Assembly (NCBI GenBank): GCA_047610385.1
Contig: JBLGAC010000030.1
Span: 1-47,868, forward strand
Length of the DNA: 47,868 bases
From: JBOCEF01 sp047610385
GTDB lineage: Bacteria; Pseudomonadota; Alphaproteobacteria; Rhodobacterales; Rhodobacteraceae
Direction: 5' to 3'
Made by a program: the position numbers and the translations under genes. Below, one piece after another: positions 40,767-47,868 of this stretch (position 1 is its first letter; each line of letters opens with the position of its first letter). Below the pieces are notes generated by a model. It saw only the letters and a list, made by a program, of their open reading frames with translations, was not told the DNA's origin and made no database searches.

Positions 40767-43013
40767 TCAGGGGCGGAATTGGGCGGCGTCGCGGGCGATG
40801 TCGTCGTACTTGAGGTCGTATTGATCGCAAAGCGCCCGCGCCCCCGGCTCGTCAGGCGTGGGCAGCGCGAGGCGACAGGTGGCGAGCCATTTGGCGGTGC
40901 CGATGCGGAACGGGTGGCGCGGGTTGTCGGCGAAGGCGGCCTCCCGGATCGCCAGCGCCTCCTCCAACATCGGCAGCGCGCGGTCCGGGGCGCGGTCCTC
41001 CAGGTGCATGGCGCCGAGATTGTTGAGCGAATAGGCCAGCCGCGGGTCCCCCGGCTTCTTCAGCACCTCGCGCCACGTGGCCAGCGCCAGCGCCGCAATG
41101 CGCCGGGCGCGGCGGCGATCGCCGAGCGCGTCATAGGTGGCCGCGAGGTTGCTGAGGCACGACGCCGTCCCGTCATCCGGCGCGTCGGGCAGCCTGCGGT
41201 AATGCTTGTAGGCGCGGCGCTGCAGCCCCTCAACCTCCCGCAACCGCGCGATCCGCGCGTCGCCCGCCATCCCGTCCGCAACCGCCTGCCCGCTCAGCGC
41301 CCAGGCGAGGTTCGACAGGCGAGTGCCCAACTGCGGATAGTCCGGCCCCTGCGCCTCGGCGATCCGCAGCGCCTCCCGCCTCGCCGTCACCGCGTCCGCC
41401 CAAAGCCCCGCCGCCCCCAGCGCGCCGCCGAGATTGCCCTGTCCGGCCCCGACCTCCGGATCATCGGGGCCGAGGCGCGTGATCTTCAGGCGCAGCGCCA
41501 TGCGGGCATGGGACAGCGCGATGTCGGTCGATGCCTGCTGCTGATGAAAAATCGAGGCCTGGTTGAGCAGAAAATCAAGCGCGGCGAAGGCATGGGGGCG
41601 CAGGGCGTCGCCGTCGCCGTCCGGCACGTGCGTCGCCAGCGTGGCGACATGGGGGTTGAGACGGCGGCAGGCGGGCCAGCTTGCATGGTTCACGGGACCG
41701 CGCACACCAGCAGGATAGCTCGCCGCCACCACCGCGGCGGCGGCGCGGCGGTGGGCGAAGGCGTCCGCAGCCTGCCGCGCGCGCAGGATCTGCGCGGTGA
41801 TACGGTGGAGCGTGACGGTACGCTCCGCCCCCTCGCCCGCCACCACCGCCAAAGACCGCCGGGCCAGCGCCGAGATCGCAGCCTGAACCCGGGCGGGATG
41901 GTCGGCAAGGTCGAAATAGCATTGCGGAATATCGTCCCACATCTCTTTGGGATTGGGCAATGCGCAGTTCGGTATATCCAGCACCAACCGCGCGTCCATC
42001 CCCTCGGGTGCCAGCCATGGCAGCAGGTCCAGCAGCGCCAATTCGTCCGGGCCGGTGTCCTTGTCCGCCACCGCGAGGTCCAGCGACAGCGAAATCGCCG
42101 CGGCGACGGTCATTGGATAGTCGTCCTCCAGCGTGCCGGATTTCAGCCATTCATCCGCCAACTCCCCCAACCGCGCGCGATACTCGGCAAAGCCGACCTG
42201 CGGATTGACCAGCAGCCATTCCCCCGCCTGCACCAGCCCGATGGGCCACCAGCCCAGATCCTCGGCCAGCAAGGCGGCCTCGGTGTCGGCGTCCTGCGCC
42301 CGGCCCGCAACCTGCAGCAGCAGTTCCAGCGCATCCTCAGCCTCCAGATGCCGCGCGGGGTACACCGTGAACCGCGCCGCGGGCCAGTTCAGTGCGCGAG
42401 AGGTGATCAGCGCCTTGACGTGCCCGGCATAGGGGATCAGGTCCGCAACCGCCTCCGCCGACGGGGCGTTGTCAAAGACCAGCAGCCAAGGCTTCGCGGC
42501 CCCGGTGTCGGCCCGGATCGTGGCCAGCGCGGCGTCCGCGCGCGCCTGCAACGTGCCCTCGGCGCCGGGAAAGATCGCGCCGATCTGCGACAGCAGGTTC
42601 ACCGGGTCCTCAGCATCCAGCGGTTCAACCCGGTAGGCGCCGCCGTGCCGCCGCACATATTCCCGCGCCACCGTGGTTTTGCCGAGGCCCGGCCCGCCAG
42701 TGACCACGACGGGCGAGGCGATGGCGCCGACCTGCGCATCGGCAAGGCTTTCATGGATCGCGGCGATCATCGCGTCGCGCCCGATGACGATTTCGCGGGT
42801 CGGGCGCACAGGGAACGGGCGCGGCGCGGGGATCGGCTTGGGGCGGCGGATCAGGCGCCAGAGGCCCGACAGCGCTTTGAACTTCCACACCACGAAGCCG
42901 AGGATAATGAGCGCGAAGATCTGAAAGACCTCCGTCAGCTCCTTGATCTGCCCGAAATCGTGTGCGGTGAACGCCGCCAGCAGCGCGGTCCACCAAGCCT
43001 CAAAAAATTCCAT
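40767..43013 (-). CDS. Membrane-anchored NB-ARC/TPR STAND ATPase
   Basis: 748 residues. An N-terminal hydrophobic segment (IFALIILGFVVW, about 30-47) is followed by a Pro-rich basic linker and an NB-ARC-type ATPase: P-loop GGPGLGKTT (106-114), Walker B PWLLVFDNA (175-183) and the sensor ALITSR (201-206). A winged-helix-like region is next (RSLAVVAGEGAERTVTLHRI). The C-terminal third is tetratricopeptide-like (GNLGGALGAAGLWADAVTARREAL, seen as paired helices). STAND proteins switch on by ligand-induced oligomerisation; bacterial relatives include anti-phage sensors and transcription regulators. Role here unknown. ATG 43013 was preferred to the TTG at 43022. Confidence 0.85.
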   Translation of the reverse strand: MEFFEAWWTALLAAFTAHDFGQIKELTEVFQIFALIILGFVVWKFKALSGLWRLIRRPKPIPAPRPFPVRPTREIVIGRDAMIAAIHESLADAQVGAIASPVVVTGGPGLGKTTVAREYVRRHGGAYRVEPLDAEDPVNLLSQIGAIFPGAEGTLQARADAALATIRADTGAAKPWLLVFDNAPSAEAVADLIPYAGHVKALITSRALNWPAARFTVYPARHLEAEDALELLLQVAGRAQDADTEAALLAEDLGWWPIGLVQAGEWLLVNPQVGFAEYRARLGELADEWLKSGTLEDDYPMTVAAAISLSLDLAVADKDTGPDELALLDLLPWLAPEGMDARLVLDIPNCALPNPKEMWDDIPQCYFDLADHPARVQAAISALARRSLAVVAGEGAERTVTLHRITAQILRARQAADAFAHRRAAAAVVAASYPAGVRGPVNHASWPACRRLNPHVATLATHVPDGDGDALRPHAFAALDFLLNQASIFHQQQASTDIALSHARMALRLKITRLGPDDPEVGAGQGNLGGALGAAGLWADAVTARREALRIAEAQGPDYPQLGTRLSNLAWALSGQAVADGMAGDARIARLREVEGLQRRAYKHYRRLPDAPDDGTASCLSNLAATYDALGDRRRARRIAALALATWREVLKKPGDPRLAYSLNNLGAMHLEDRAPDRALPMLEEALAIREAAFADNPRHPFRIGTAKWLATCRLALPTPDEPGARALCDQYDLKYDDIARDAAQFRP

Positions 43014-43024
43014 ACGAATCAAAA

Positions 43025-43045
43025 CCCCCGGCCAATGACCGGGGG
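43025..43045 (-). terminator. Rho-independent terminator after yebC
   Basis: On the minus strand an 8-bp stem, CCCCCGGT/GCCGGGGG with one G-T pair, encloses CATTG and is followed by TTTT. It lies 38 bp beyond the yebC stop and ends only about 8 bp before the ATG of the STAND ATPase, so its 3' arm (GGGGG) would double as a distant ribosome site. Confidence 0.75.
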
Positions 43046-43083
43046 CATGTTAACCGCTTATTCAGCCCGAACGCCCGCCCAAA

Positions 43084-43830
43084 TCAGGCATCCAGTTCGG
43101 CCATAACCTCATCAGAAATATCGAAATTCGCCGTTACTGACTGCACGTCGTCATCGTCGTCCAGCGCGTCGATCAACTTGAACAATGTGCGGGCTGCGTC
43201 AATCTCCACCGGGGTGTCGGTTTGGGGTTTCCACACCAGCTTGGTGGACTCGGCCTCGCCCAAGGCGGCCTCAAGGGCGTTCGACACGTCGGCCAAATCG
43301 GTGGCGCCGCACCAGATCACGTGGCCGTCCTCGGCGCTCTCCACGTCCTCAGCGCCGGCTTCGATGGCAGCTTCCATGACCTTGTCGCCGTCGCCCGCCG
43401 TCGCCGGATACAGGACCTGCCCCATGCGGTCGAACATGAACGACACCGAGCCGGTTTCGCCCAGATTTCCACCGAATTTGGCGAAGGCCGATCGCACGTT
43501 TGACGCCGTGCGGTTGCGGTTGTCGGTCAGCGCCTCAACGATCACCGCGACGCCGCCGGGGCCGTAGCCCTCATAGCGGATTTCGATGTAATCATCGCCG
43601 TCGCCAGCCTGGGACTTGGTGATCGCGCGGGTGATCACGTCCTTGGGGACCGACTGGGACTTGGCCTCCTTGACTGCGAGGCGCAGGCGCGGGTTCTTGT
43701 CGGGATCAGGGTCGCCCATCTTGGCCGCGACCGTGATCTCCTTGGCCAGCTTGGAGAAGAGCTTGGAGCGCAGCTTGTCCTGGCGCCCCTTGCGGTGCTG
43801 GATGTTCGCCCATTTGGAGTGGCCGGCCAT
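43084..43830 (-). CDS. YebC/PmpR-family protein
   Basis: 248 residues with the classic YebC start MAGHSKWANIQHRKGRQD, then DPDPDKNPRLRLAVKEAKS and the YEGYGPGGVAVIVEALTDNRNRT motif, shown in part here. The three-domain fold is known; older work calls it a transcription regulator, while recent work on relatives links it to translation at proline stretches. Cytoplasmic. GAGGG lies upstream of the ATG. A single-gene unit closed by a terminator. Confidence 0.93.
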   Translation of the reverse strand: MAGHSKWANIQHRKGRQDKLRSKLFSKLAKEITVAAKMGDPDPDKNPRLRLAVKEAKSQSVPKDVITRAITKSQAGDGDDYIEIRYEGYGPGGVAVIVEALTDNRNRTASNVRSAFAKFGGNLGETGSVSFMFDRMGQVLYPATAGDGDKVMEAAIEAGAEDVESAEDGHVIWCGATDLADVSNALEAALGEAESTKLVWKPQTDTPVEIDAARTLFKLIDALDDDDDVQSVTANFDISDEVMAELDA

Positions 43831-43911
43831 GTCTCGCCCTCAGCATCATTTATTGTGGATTTGCGTGGGTTATAGGGGAATGCGTGGGTTCTGCGCAAGC
43901 GCGCGCGCAGG

Positions 43912-44247
43912 CTACAGCAGCAGGAAGAACAGCCCCGACAGCAGCCCAGCGCCCAGCATCATCAGCCGAAGCCGCCCCTCGCGGACCATCAGGGCCACGC
44001 AGGCGGGGTCTTTGCGGATCGCCTCGGGCAGGGTGTCGCCGCCCCCGGTCAGCGCCTGTTGCACCGCCGAAGTCACCGCCAGCCGCCGCCCGCCCTTGCG
44101 GGACCGGGCGCGCAGGATTTCAAAGTCCTGGGGATGCGCGTCCTCAATCTGGCGCACGAGGCGGCGCACGGTGATCCCCCAACCACCCAGAAACCCCAGC
44201 AGCGCAAGGCAGGTGATCACGAACAGGGTCTGGATGATGGCGGTCAT
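43912..44247 (-). CDS. Small two-helix membrane protein
   Basis: 111 residues: an N-terminal membrane helix (IIQTLFVITCLALLGFLGGW), a cytoplasmic-looking middle rich in charged residues (RRLVRQIEDAHPQDFEILRA) and a C-terminal helix (LMMLGAGLLSGLFFLLL). No family recognised. GGAG lies 5 nt before ATG 44247. It lies between yebC and the SLC13-type transporter on the same strand. Confidence 0.65.
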   Translation of the reverse strand: MTAIIQTLFVITCLALLGFLGGWGITVRRLVRQIEDAHPQDFEILRARSRKGGRRLAVTSAVQQALTGGGDTLPEAIRKDPACVALMVREGRLRLMMLGAGLLSGLFFLLL

Positions 44248-44369
44248 GGGCGCTCCGACGTGGGGACAAGGCGCGCGACCATGGCGCGGCCCGGCGGCCA
44301 AGGCAAGGAGCCGCCGCACACAAGCGGCGAGGAGATTATCCGTGCAAAGACGGGGCGCGGCCTGAGGGC

Positions 44370-46157
44370 TTAAAGCGGCCAGAGAATTGGGATCAGAACG
44401 CTCGCCAAAATCCCGATCATCAGGTTCAGCGGCAAGCCGATCTTGACGAAATCCATGAATTTATATCCCCCCGGCGCATAGACCAGCGTGTTGGTCTGGT
44501 ACCCGATCGGCGTCGCGAAACTGGCCGAGGCCGCCACCATCACCGCCACCACGAAGGGCCGTGCATCGACGCCCAATGTGTCCGCCAGTGCAATCGCAAC
44601 CGGCGTCATCACCACCGCCACGGCGTTGTTGGACACCAGTTCTGTCAGCGCTGAGGTCATCAGGAACATGCACCAGATCGCAACCGGCCCCGGCATGCCC
44701 ATCAGCATCGGCGCCACCCCGTCGGCAATCAGCTGCACGGCGCCGGTGTGTTCCAGCGCCGCACCGATGGCGAGCATGGAGAAGATCAGCGCCAGAAGCC
44801 GCCCTTCGACCACCTCAAACGCCTCATCTGCGTCGATGCAGCGGGTCAGCAGCACCACCGCCACCCCCACAACCGACGCCGCGGTGATAGAGGCGAGCCC
44901 CACCGCCGACACGAACACCACCGACCCCAACGTCGCCAGCACGATCCAGGCGCGGTCGCGGCGATAGGGGCGCTCCGTCGGGGTGGCCATGTCCACCAGC
45001 CCGACATCTTCGGCCAGGCGCGAGATGTCTTCGGGATCACCCTCCAGCAACAATGTGTCGCCGACGCGCACATAGACGTCATCAAGCTGGCGGCCGGCGT
45101 TCTGGCCGCGCCGATGCACCGCCAGCGGATAGACGCCATAGCGGCGGCGCAGGCGCAGTTGGCCCAGGGTGCGCCCGGTCAGGCGGCAGCCTGGGCCGAT
45201 CAGCGCCTCAACCGTCACGGTCTTTTTTTCAGAAAGCTTGTCGACCATGGCGATGGCACGGCTGTCGCGCAGGCCCAGCAATTCGTTGACCCCGGTGCGC
45301 AGCACGACCCGGTCGCCCTCCTGCAACACCACCGATGGCAGGTCGCGGCGAAGCGATGCGTCGCCGCGCAGCACGTCGATCACACGCATGCGGTCGCGGC
45401 GGAACAGATCAACCTTCAGCACCTCTTGCCCGATGACTGGCGAATCGGGGGGCACGGCGACCTCGGTGAAAAAGCTCAGCTTTTTGCGGTCTGACAGGAA
45501 ATCAGTCATGGATTCGCGCGCTGGCAGCAGCCGCGGTGCCATGATCCACAGATAGACCATGCCGAACGCCGCCAGCGCGATGCCCAGTGGCGTGACCTCA
45601 AACAGGGTGAACGGCTCCATGCCCTTGGCGCGCGCGACGCCGTCGACCAGCAGGTTGGTGGAGGTGCCTATCAGCGTGCAGGTCCCCCCCAGAATCGCCG
45701 CATAGCTGAGTGGGATCAGCAACTGTGAGGTCGTGGCCCTGAGCGCGCCGGCCAGCCGCACGGCGACCGGGATCAGCACCACAACAACCGGCGTGTTGTT
45801 CATGAACGCCGAGGCCACCAGCGTGAAGCCCGCAAACGCCGCCAATGTCAGGGCCGGGCGTTCGCTGGCATGGGCGGCGGCAACGCGGGTGAACGCCTCC
45901 AAGGCGCCGGTACGCACCAGGGCGCCGGATATGACAAACATCGCGGCGATGGTCACCGGCGCGGGAGAGGAGAAGGCCTTCAGCATGCTCTCAGACGGCA
46001 GGGAGCCGACTGTCAGCAGCACCGCAACACCGCCAATGGCGACGACTTCGGTGGAATAGGCTTCGGTGACAAACATCACGAACATGCCTGCCACGACCGC
46101 GAGCGTCAGCAGCGCGGGCCCGTTTTCCGTGAAAAAGGCGGCCAATTCAGCGATCAC
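44370..46157 (-). CDS. SLC13-type permease with RCK_C (TrkA-C) domains
   Basis: 595 residues. Two membrane halves of the citrate/anion (SLC13/ArsB-like) permease fold surround a cytoplasmic pair of RCK_C domains at about 205-375 (VIGQEVLKVDLFRRDRMRVI, then LTGRTLGQLRLRRRYGVYPL). Substrate signatures are the repeated hairpins MNNTPVVVVLIPV with GTSTNLLVDG and VSNNAVAVVMTPVA with IGYQTNTLVYAPG. Probably a Na+-coupled anion transporter (sulfate, dicarboxylate or similar). A GTG at 46157 with GAGGG 5 nt upstream fits the usual length; an ATG at 46262 would add 35 residues without a clear ribosome site. Confidence 0.9.
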   Translation of the reverse strand: MIAELAAFFTENGPALLTLAVVAGMFVMFVTEAYSTEVVAIGGVAVLLTVGSLPSESMLKAFSSPAPVTIAAMFVISGALVRTGALEAFTRVAAAHASERPALTLAAFAGFTLVASAFMNNTPVVVVLIPVAVRLAGALRATTSQLLIPLSYAAILGGTCTLIGTSTNLLVDGVARAKGMEPFTLFEVTPLGIALAAFGMVYLWIMAPRLLPARESMTDFLSDRKKLSFFTEVAVPPDSPVIGQEVLKVDLFRRDRMRVIDVLRGDASLRRDLPSVVLQEGDRVVLRTGVNELLGLRDSRAIAMVDKLSEKKTVTVEALIGPGCRLTGRTLGQLRLRRRYGVYPLAVHRRGQNAGRQLDDVYVRVGDTLLLEGDPEDISRLAEDVGLVDMATPTERPYRRDRAWIVLATLGSVVFVSAVGLASITAASVVGVAVVLLTRCIDADEAFEVVEGRLLALIFSMLAIGAALEHTGAVQLIADGVAPMLMGMPGPVAIWCMFLMTSALTELVSNNAVAVVMTPVAIALADTLGVDARPFVVAVMVAASASFATPIGYQTNTLVYAPGGYKFMDFVKIGLPLNLMIGILASVLIPILWPL

Positions 46158-46447
46158 GCGGACCCTCGACGTGGCGGCGCGTCCGGCTCGGTCCGGATCG
46201 GCGCTTGTGACAAGGATGCCGGCGCGCGGAAAGCTGCGGCGCGGCGTTCGAAACTTCACCATACCCCGCGCCGATCAGGTTGCAACGTGCGCGATGGCGC
46301 CGGGCATGGCCGCGGCGCCGCAGGGCCCGGCGCTCCCGCCCGTCGGCTATGCCTCCCGTTTGGCCCGGCGCCCCGGCTGCGCCGGGGCGATGCCAGCGCA
46401 AAACCCGCGCTTGCCCAAGGGGCGCGGCTGCTCTACCACCCGCCGCT

Positions 46448-47269
46448 ATGAAACTTCTGTTCCTTGGCGACGTGATGGGTCGCGCGGGCCGCACCGCGGT
46501 CATCGAAAAGCTCCCGAAGATGCGGGAGGCGTGGAAGCTCGACTTCGTTGTCGTCAATGCTGAGAACTCCGCCTCAGGCATGGGCATGACCGGGCGCATC
46601 GGCACGGAGATCTTTGCCGCTGGCGCCGACGTTATCACGCTGGGCGATCACGCATTCGACCAGCGCGAGATGATGCAGCACATCACCACCGACGCGCGCA
46701 TCCTGCGGCCGATCAATTATTCCAAATCGGCACCCGGCATGGGTGCCAAGCTTTACAACGCGCCGCGCGGCAAAAAGGTGCTTGTGGCGCAGGCGTTGGG
46801 GCGCACTTTCATGTCGCGCCCCTATGACGACCCGTTTAGCGCGCTGGATGCGGCGCTGAAGCTGGCGCCGCTTGGTGCCATCGCGAATGCCGTGATCGTT
46901 GATTTCCATGCCGAAGCAACGTCTGAGAAGATGGCCATGGGCAAATGGCTGGACGGGCGCGCATCCTTGGTGGTCGGCACACACACCCATGTGCCGACCT
47001 CGGACACGATGATCCTGCCCAGGGGCACCGCCTATCAGTCTGATGCGGGCATGTGCGGCGATTATGACAGCGTGATCGGCATGCAGGCCGAAGAACCCCT
47101 GCGCCGCTTCATCACGGGCATGGGCAAGGGCAGGTTTGAGCCTGCGTTGGGCGAGGCAACCTTGTCTGGCGTTTATGTCGAAACTGACGATGCGACGGGA
47201 CGTGCCACCCGGGTTGAGGCCGTTCGCATCGGCGGCAAGCTGAAGCAAAGTGGGCCGTCGCCGCTCTGA
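46448..47269 (+). CDS. YmdB-family metallophosphoesterase
   Basis: 273 residues, the dimetal phosphodiesterase fold of YmdB (Bacillus YmdB hydrolyses cyclic nucleotides). The metal ligands are in FLGDVMGRAGR at the N terminus, VNAENSASG, LGDHAFDQRE (Asp at the position that is often Asn), DFHAEATSEK and VGTHTHVPTSD. Cytoplasmic. No ribosome site precedes the ATG at 46448, so initiation may be leaderless or from a weak site; upstream in-frame DNA lacks family similarity. Divergent from the SLC13-type gene with 290 bp between them. Confidence 0.92.
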   Translation: MKLLFLGDVMGRAGRTAVIEKLPKMREAWKLDFVVVNAENSASGMGMTGRIGTEIFAAGADVITLGDHAFDQREMMQHITTDARILRPINYSKSAPGMGAKLYNAPRGKKVLVAQALGRTFMSRPYDDPFSALDAALKLAPLGAIANAVIVDFHAEATSEKMAMGKWLDGRASLVVGTHTHVPTSDTMILPRGTAYQSDAGMCGDYDSVIGMQAEEPLRRFITGMGKGRFEPALGEATLSGVYVETDDATGRATRVEAVRIGGKLKQSGPSPL

Positions 47270-47352
47270 CATTCCAGACGGCGGGACGGCCCGGCGCGGA
47301 CCTCCGGCAAAGCCGTCGCCCCGCGACCGCCCCGCCCGACCGTCCCTTTCCT

Positions 47353-47400
47353 GGCACCGTCCCCGGAGGGGGCGCTGGGGGAGGTCCCTCCCCCGCCCTT
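47353..47400. repeat. REP-like intergenic element, copy 2 (inverted)
   Basis: Read on the minus strand it begins AAGGGCGGGGGAGG, has a perfect 8-bp stem (GGGGGAGG / CCTCCCCC, 47377-47394, 2-nt loop) and ends GGGGACGGTGCC (47364-47353). These blocks occur in the same order in copy 1 at 7961-8019. It lies 83 bp after the ymdB stop. Confidence 0.5.
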
Positions 47401-47795
47401 GTCAAAAGCGAAAAGCCGGGGGAACGGCGCGCGGACTGTCCCCGCCAGCCCCGCCAGCCGCCCACCCTCAGGCAGCCTTTTCACGTCGCGCCTCGCCGCC
47501 GCCACCCGGGCGTTTGGTGAAAACTTCGATGCTGCGGTGGGTTCTGCTTTTGCGCGTGATTTGGCGTGAGCGTTCAAGTCCGCTGGAGAGCTTTCATCAA
47601 ATTGCTGAGACTGAAAGCGCTGGCAGATCAACGATCTGGCGCTGGGACACGCCTTTTTTTACCCAGCTGCACGGCAACACATTTGCAAGATTATAGCGCA
47701 CGAAAATGATTGATCGCACATCAAATCTCAATGTCAGCCGTTAGGCTCAGGACCCATAAACTGGATTCCGGCTTGCCCGGCGATGTGATTCACTC

Positions 47796-47812
47796 CTCCC
47801 AAATGTTGGGAG
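47796..47812 (+). promoter_or_regulatory. Hairpin over the transposase ribosome binding site
   Basis: CTCCCAA (47796-47802) and TTGGGAG (47806-47812) are exact complements around ATG. The 3' arm holds GGGAG, the ribosome site 6 nt before the transposase start, so the RNA hairpin would hide it. Confidence 0.65.
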
Positions 47813-47818
47813 TTTGCC

Positions 47819-47868
47819 ATGTCGGACCACCACTTCTGGCTATCCGAAGTCCAGTTCGCGCGCCTGCA
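47819..47868 (+). CDS. IS5-family transposase, N-terminal fragment at window edge
   Basis: Only 16 complete codons are present: MSDHHFWLSEVQFARL. This is the characteristic start of IS5-family (IS427-group) transposases, whose first domain continues beyond the window. The ATG has GGGAG 6 nt upstream, inside a hairpin. Completeness and activity cannot be judged. Confidence 0.8.
   Translation, partial: MSDHHFWLSEVQFARL

Larger units (their letters stand above)
47270..47818. other. Non-coding stretch between ymdB and the IS5-family element
   Basis: Holds the second REP-like copy (47353-47400), then mixed sequence with no supported gene. A weak stem (AGCGC...CAGAT / ATCTG GCGCT, 47616-47643) is followed by seven T at 47654-47660 and could end a plus-strand transcript. 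From about 47700 the base composition falls, probably approaching the IS end, whose exact border I could not fix. Confidence 0.5.

Noticed and set aside
40779..43106. 775-codon plus-strand frame over the STAND ATPase gene
   Set aside because: Arg/Gly-rich shadow without motifs; the minus frame carries the P-loop, Walker B and TPR pattern.
47173..47631. 152-codon minus-strand frame opposite the end of ymdB
   Set aside because: It runs antisense through the ymdB 3' end and the REP-like repeat, which explains its Gly/Pro-rich C-terminal part.
1..47868. CRISPR array, tRNA or rRNA genes
   Set aside because: No regularly spaced repeats and no tRNA or rRNA sequence signatures noticed; a covariance-model scan would be decisive.

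Overview
The window is high-GC bacterial chromosome, most likely from an alphaproteobacterium of the order Rhodobacterales (Roseobacter group). This rests on gene content: a fused indolepyruvate ferredoxin oxidoreductase, a PstA with the long N-terminal domain typical of alphaproteobacteria, YmdB, YebC, purEK, and an ABC1 kinase beside a photolyase-like protein. It is an inference from protein families, not from a marker gene. No rRNA, tRNA or CRISPR array was seen.

Layout. The left edge holds the tail of an unidentified gene and a low-GC hypothetical gene that looks imported. Then come ileS, a secreted His/Arg/Asp-rich protein, a class V aminotransferase and a divergent ABC exporter. From 8.1 to 14.9 kb lies a phosphate operon on the minus strand (pstS-pstC-pstA-pstB-phoU-phoB). 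It has a four-unit 11-bp Pho-box-like array before pstS and two stem-loops between pstS and pstC. Next are the 1142-residue indolepyruvate oxidoreductase and uvrC, followed by a minus-strand group (SppA-type peptidase, small zinc ribbon, YrbG-type antiporter, pteridine-reductase-like SDR). The plus strand then carries a DUF465 gene and purE-purK, ending in a strong terminator.

From 26.8 to 28.8 kb is a decayed zone: a glyoxalase-family pseudogene with readable frameshifts, an IS3-family relic and an AT-rich island. At 28.8-34.0 kb is a tightly packed six-gene minus-strand operon: DCC/DUF393 protein, ABC1 kinase, photolyase-like FAD protein, ICMT-like membrane methyltransferase, UbiG-like methyltransferase and a periplasmic CIA30 protein. 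Beside it is a divergent secreted fasciclin gene with a promoter resembling the Rhodobacter sigma-E (singlet oxygen) type. I regard this locus as the best candidate for an under-described system, possibly linking photo-oxidative stress to quinone or membrane-lipid chemistry. The photolyase-like protein appears to have its two domains in reverse order.

From 35.7 to 40.1 kb an unusual single-chain acyl-CoA carboxylase (biotin carboxylase, biotin carrier and carboxyltransferase in one protein) is followed by lrgA and lrgB. A DUF302 protein then meets, tail to tail, a membrane-anchored NB-ARC/TPR STAND ATPase, a possible immune or stress sensor. yebC, a small membrane protein, an SLC13-type transporter with RCK_C domains and ymdB follow. 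The right edge enters an IS5-family transposase whose ribosome binding site lies inside a hairpin.

Start codons were chosen from ribosome-binding sites and family lengths and are often internal to the longest open frame.
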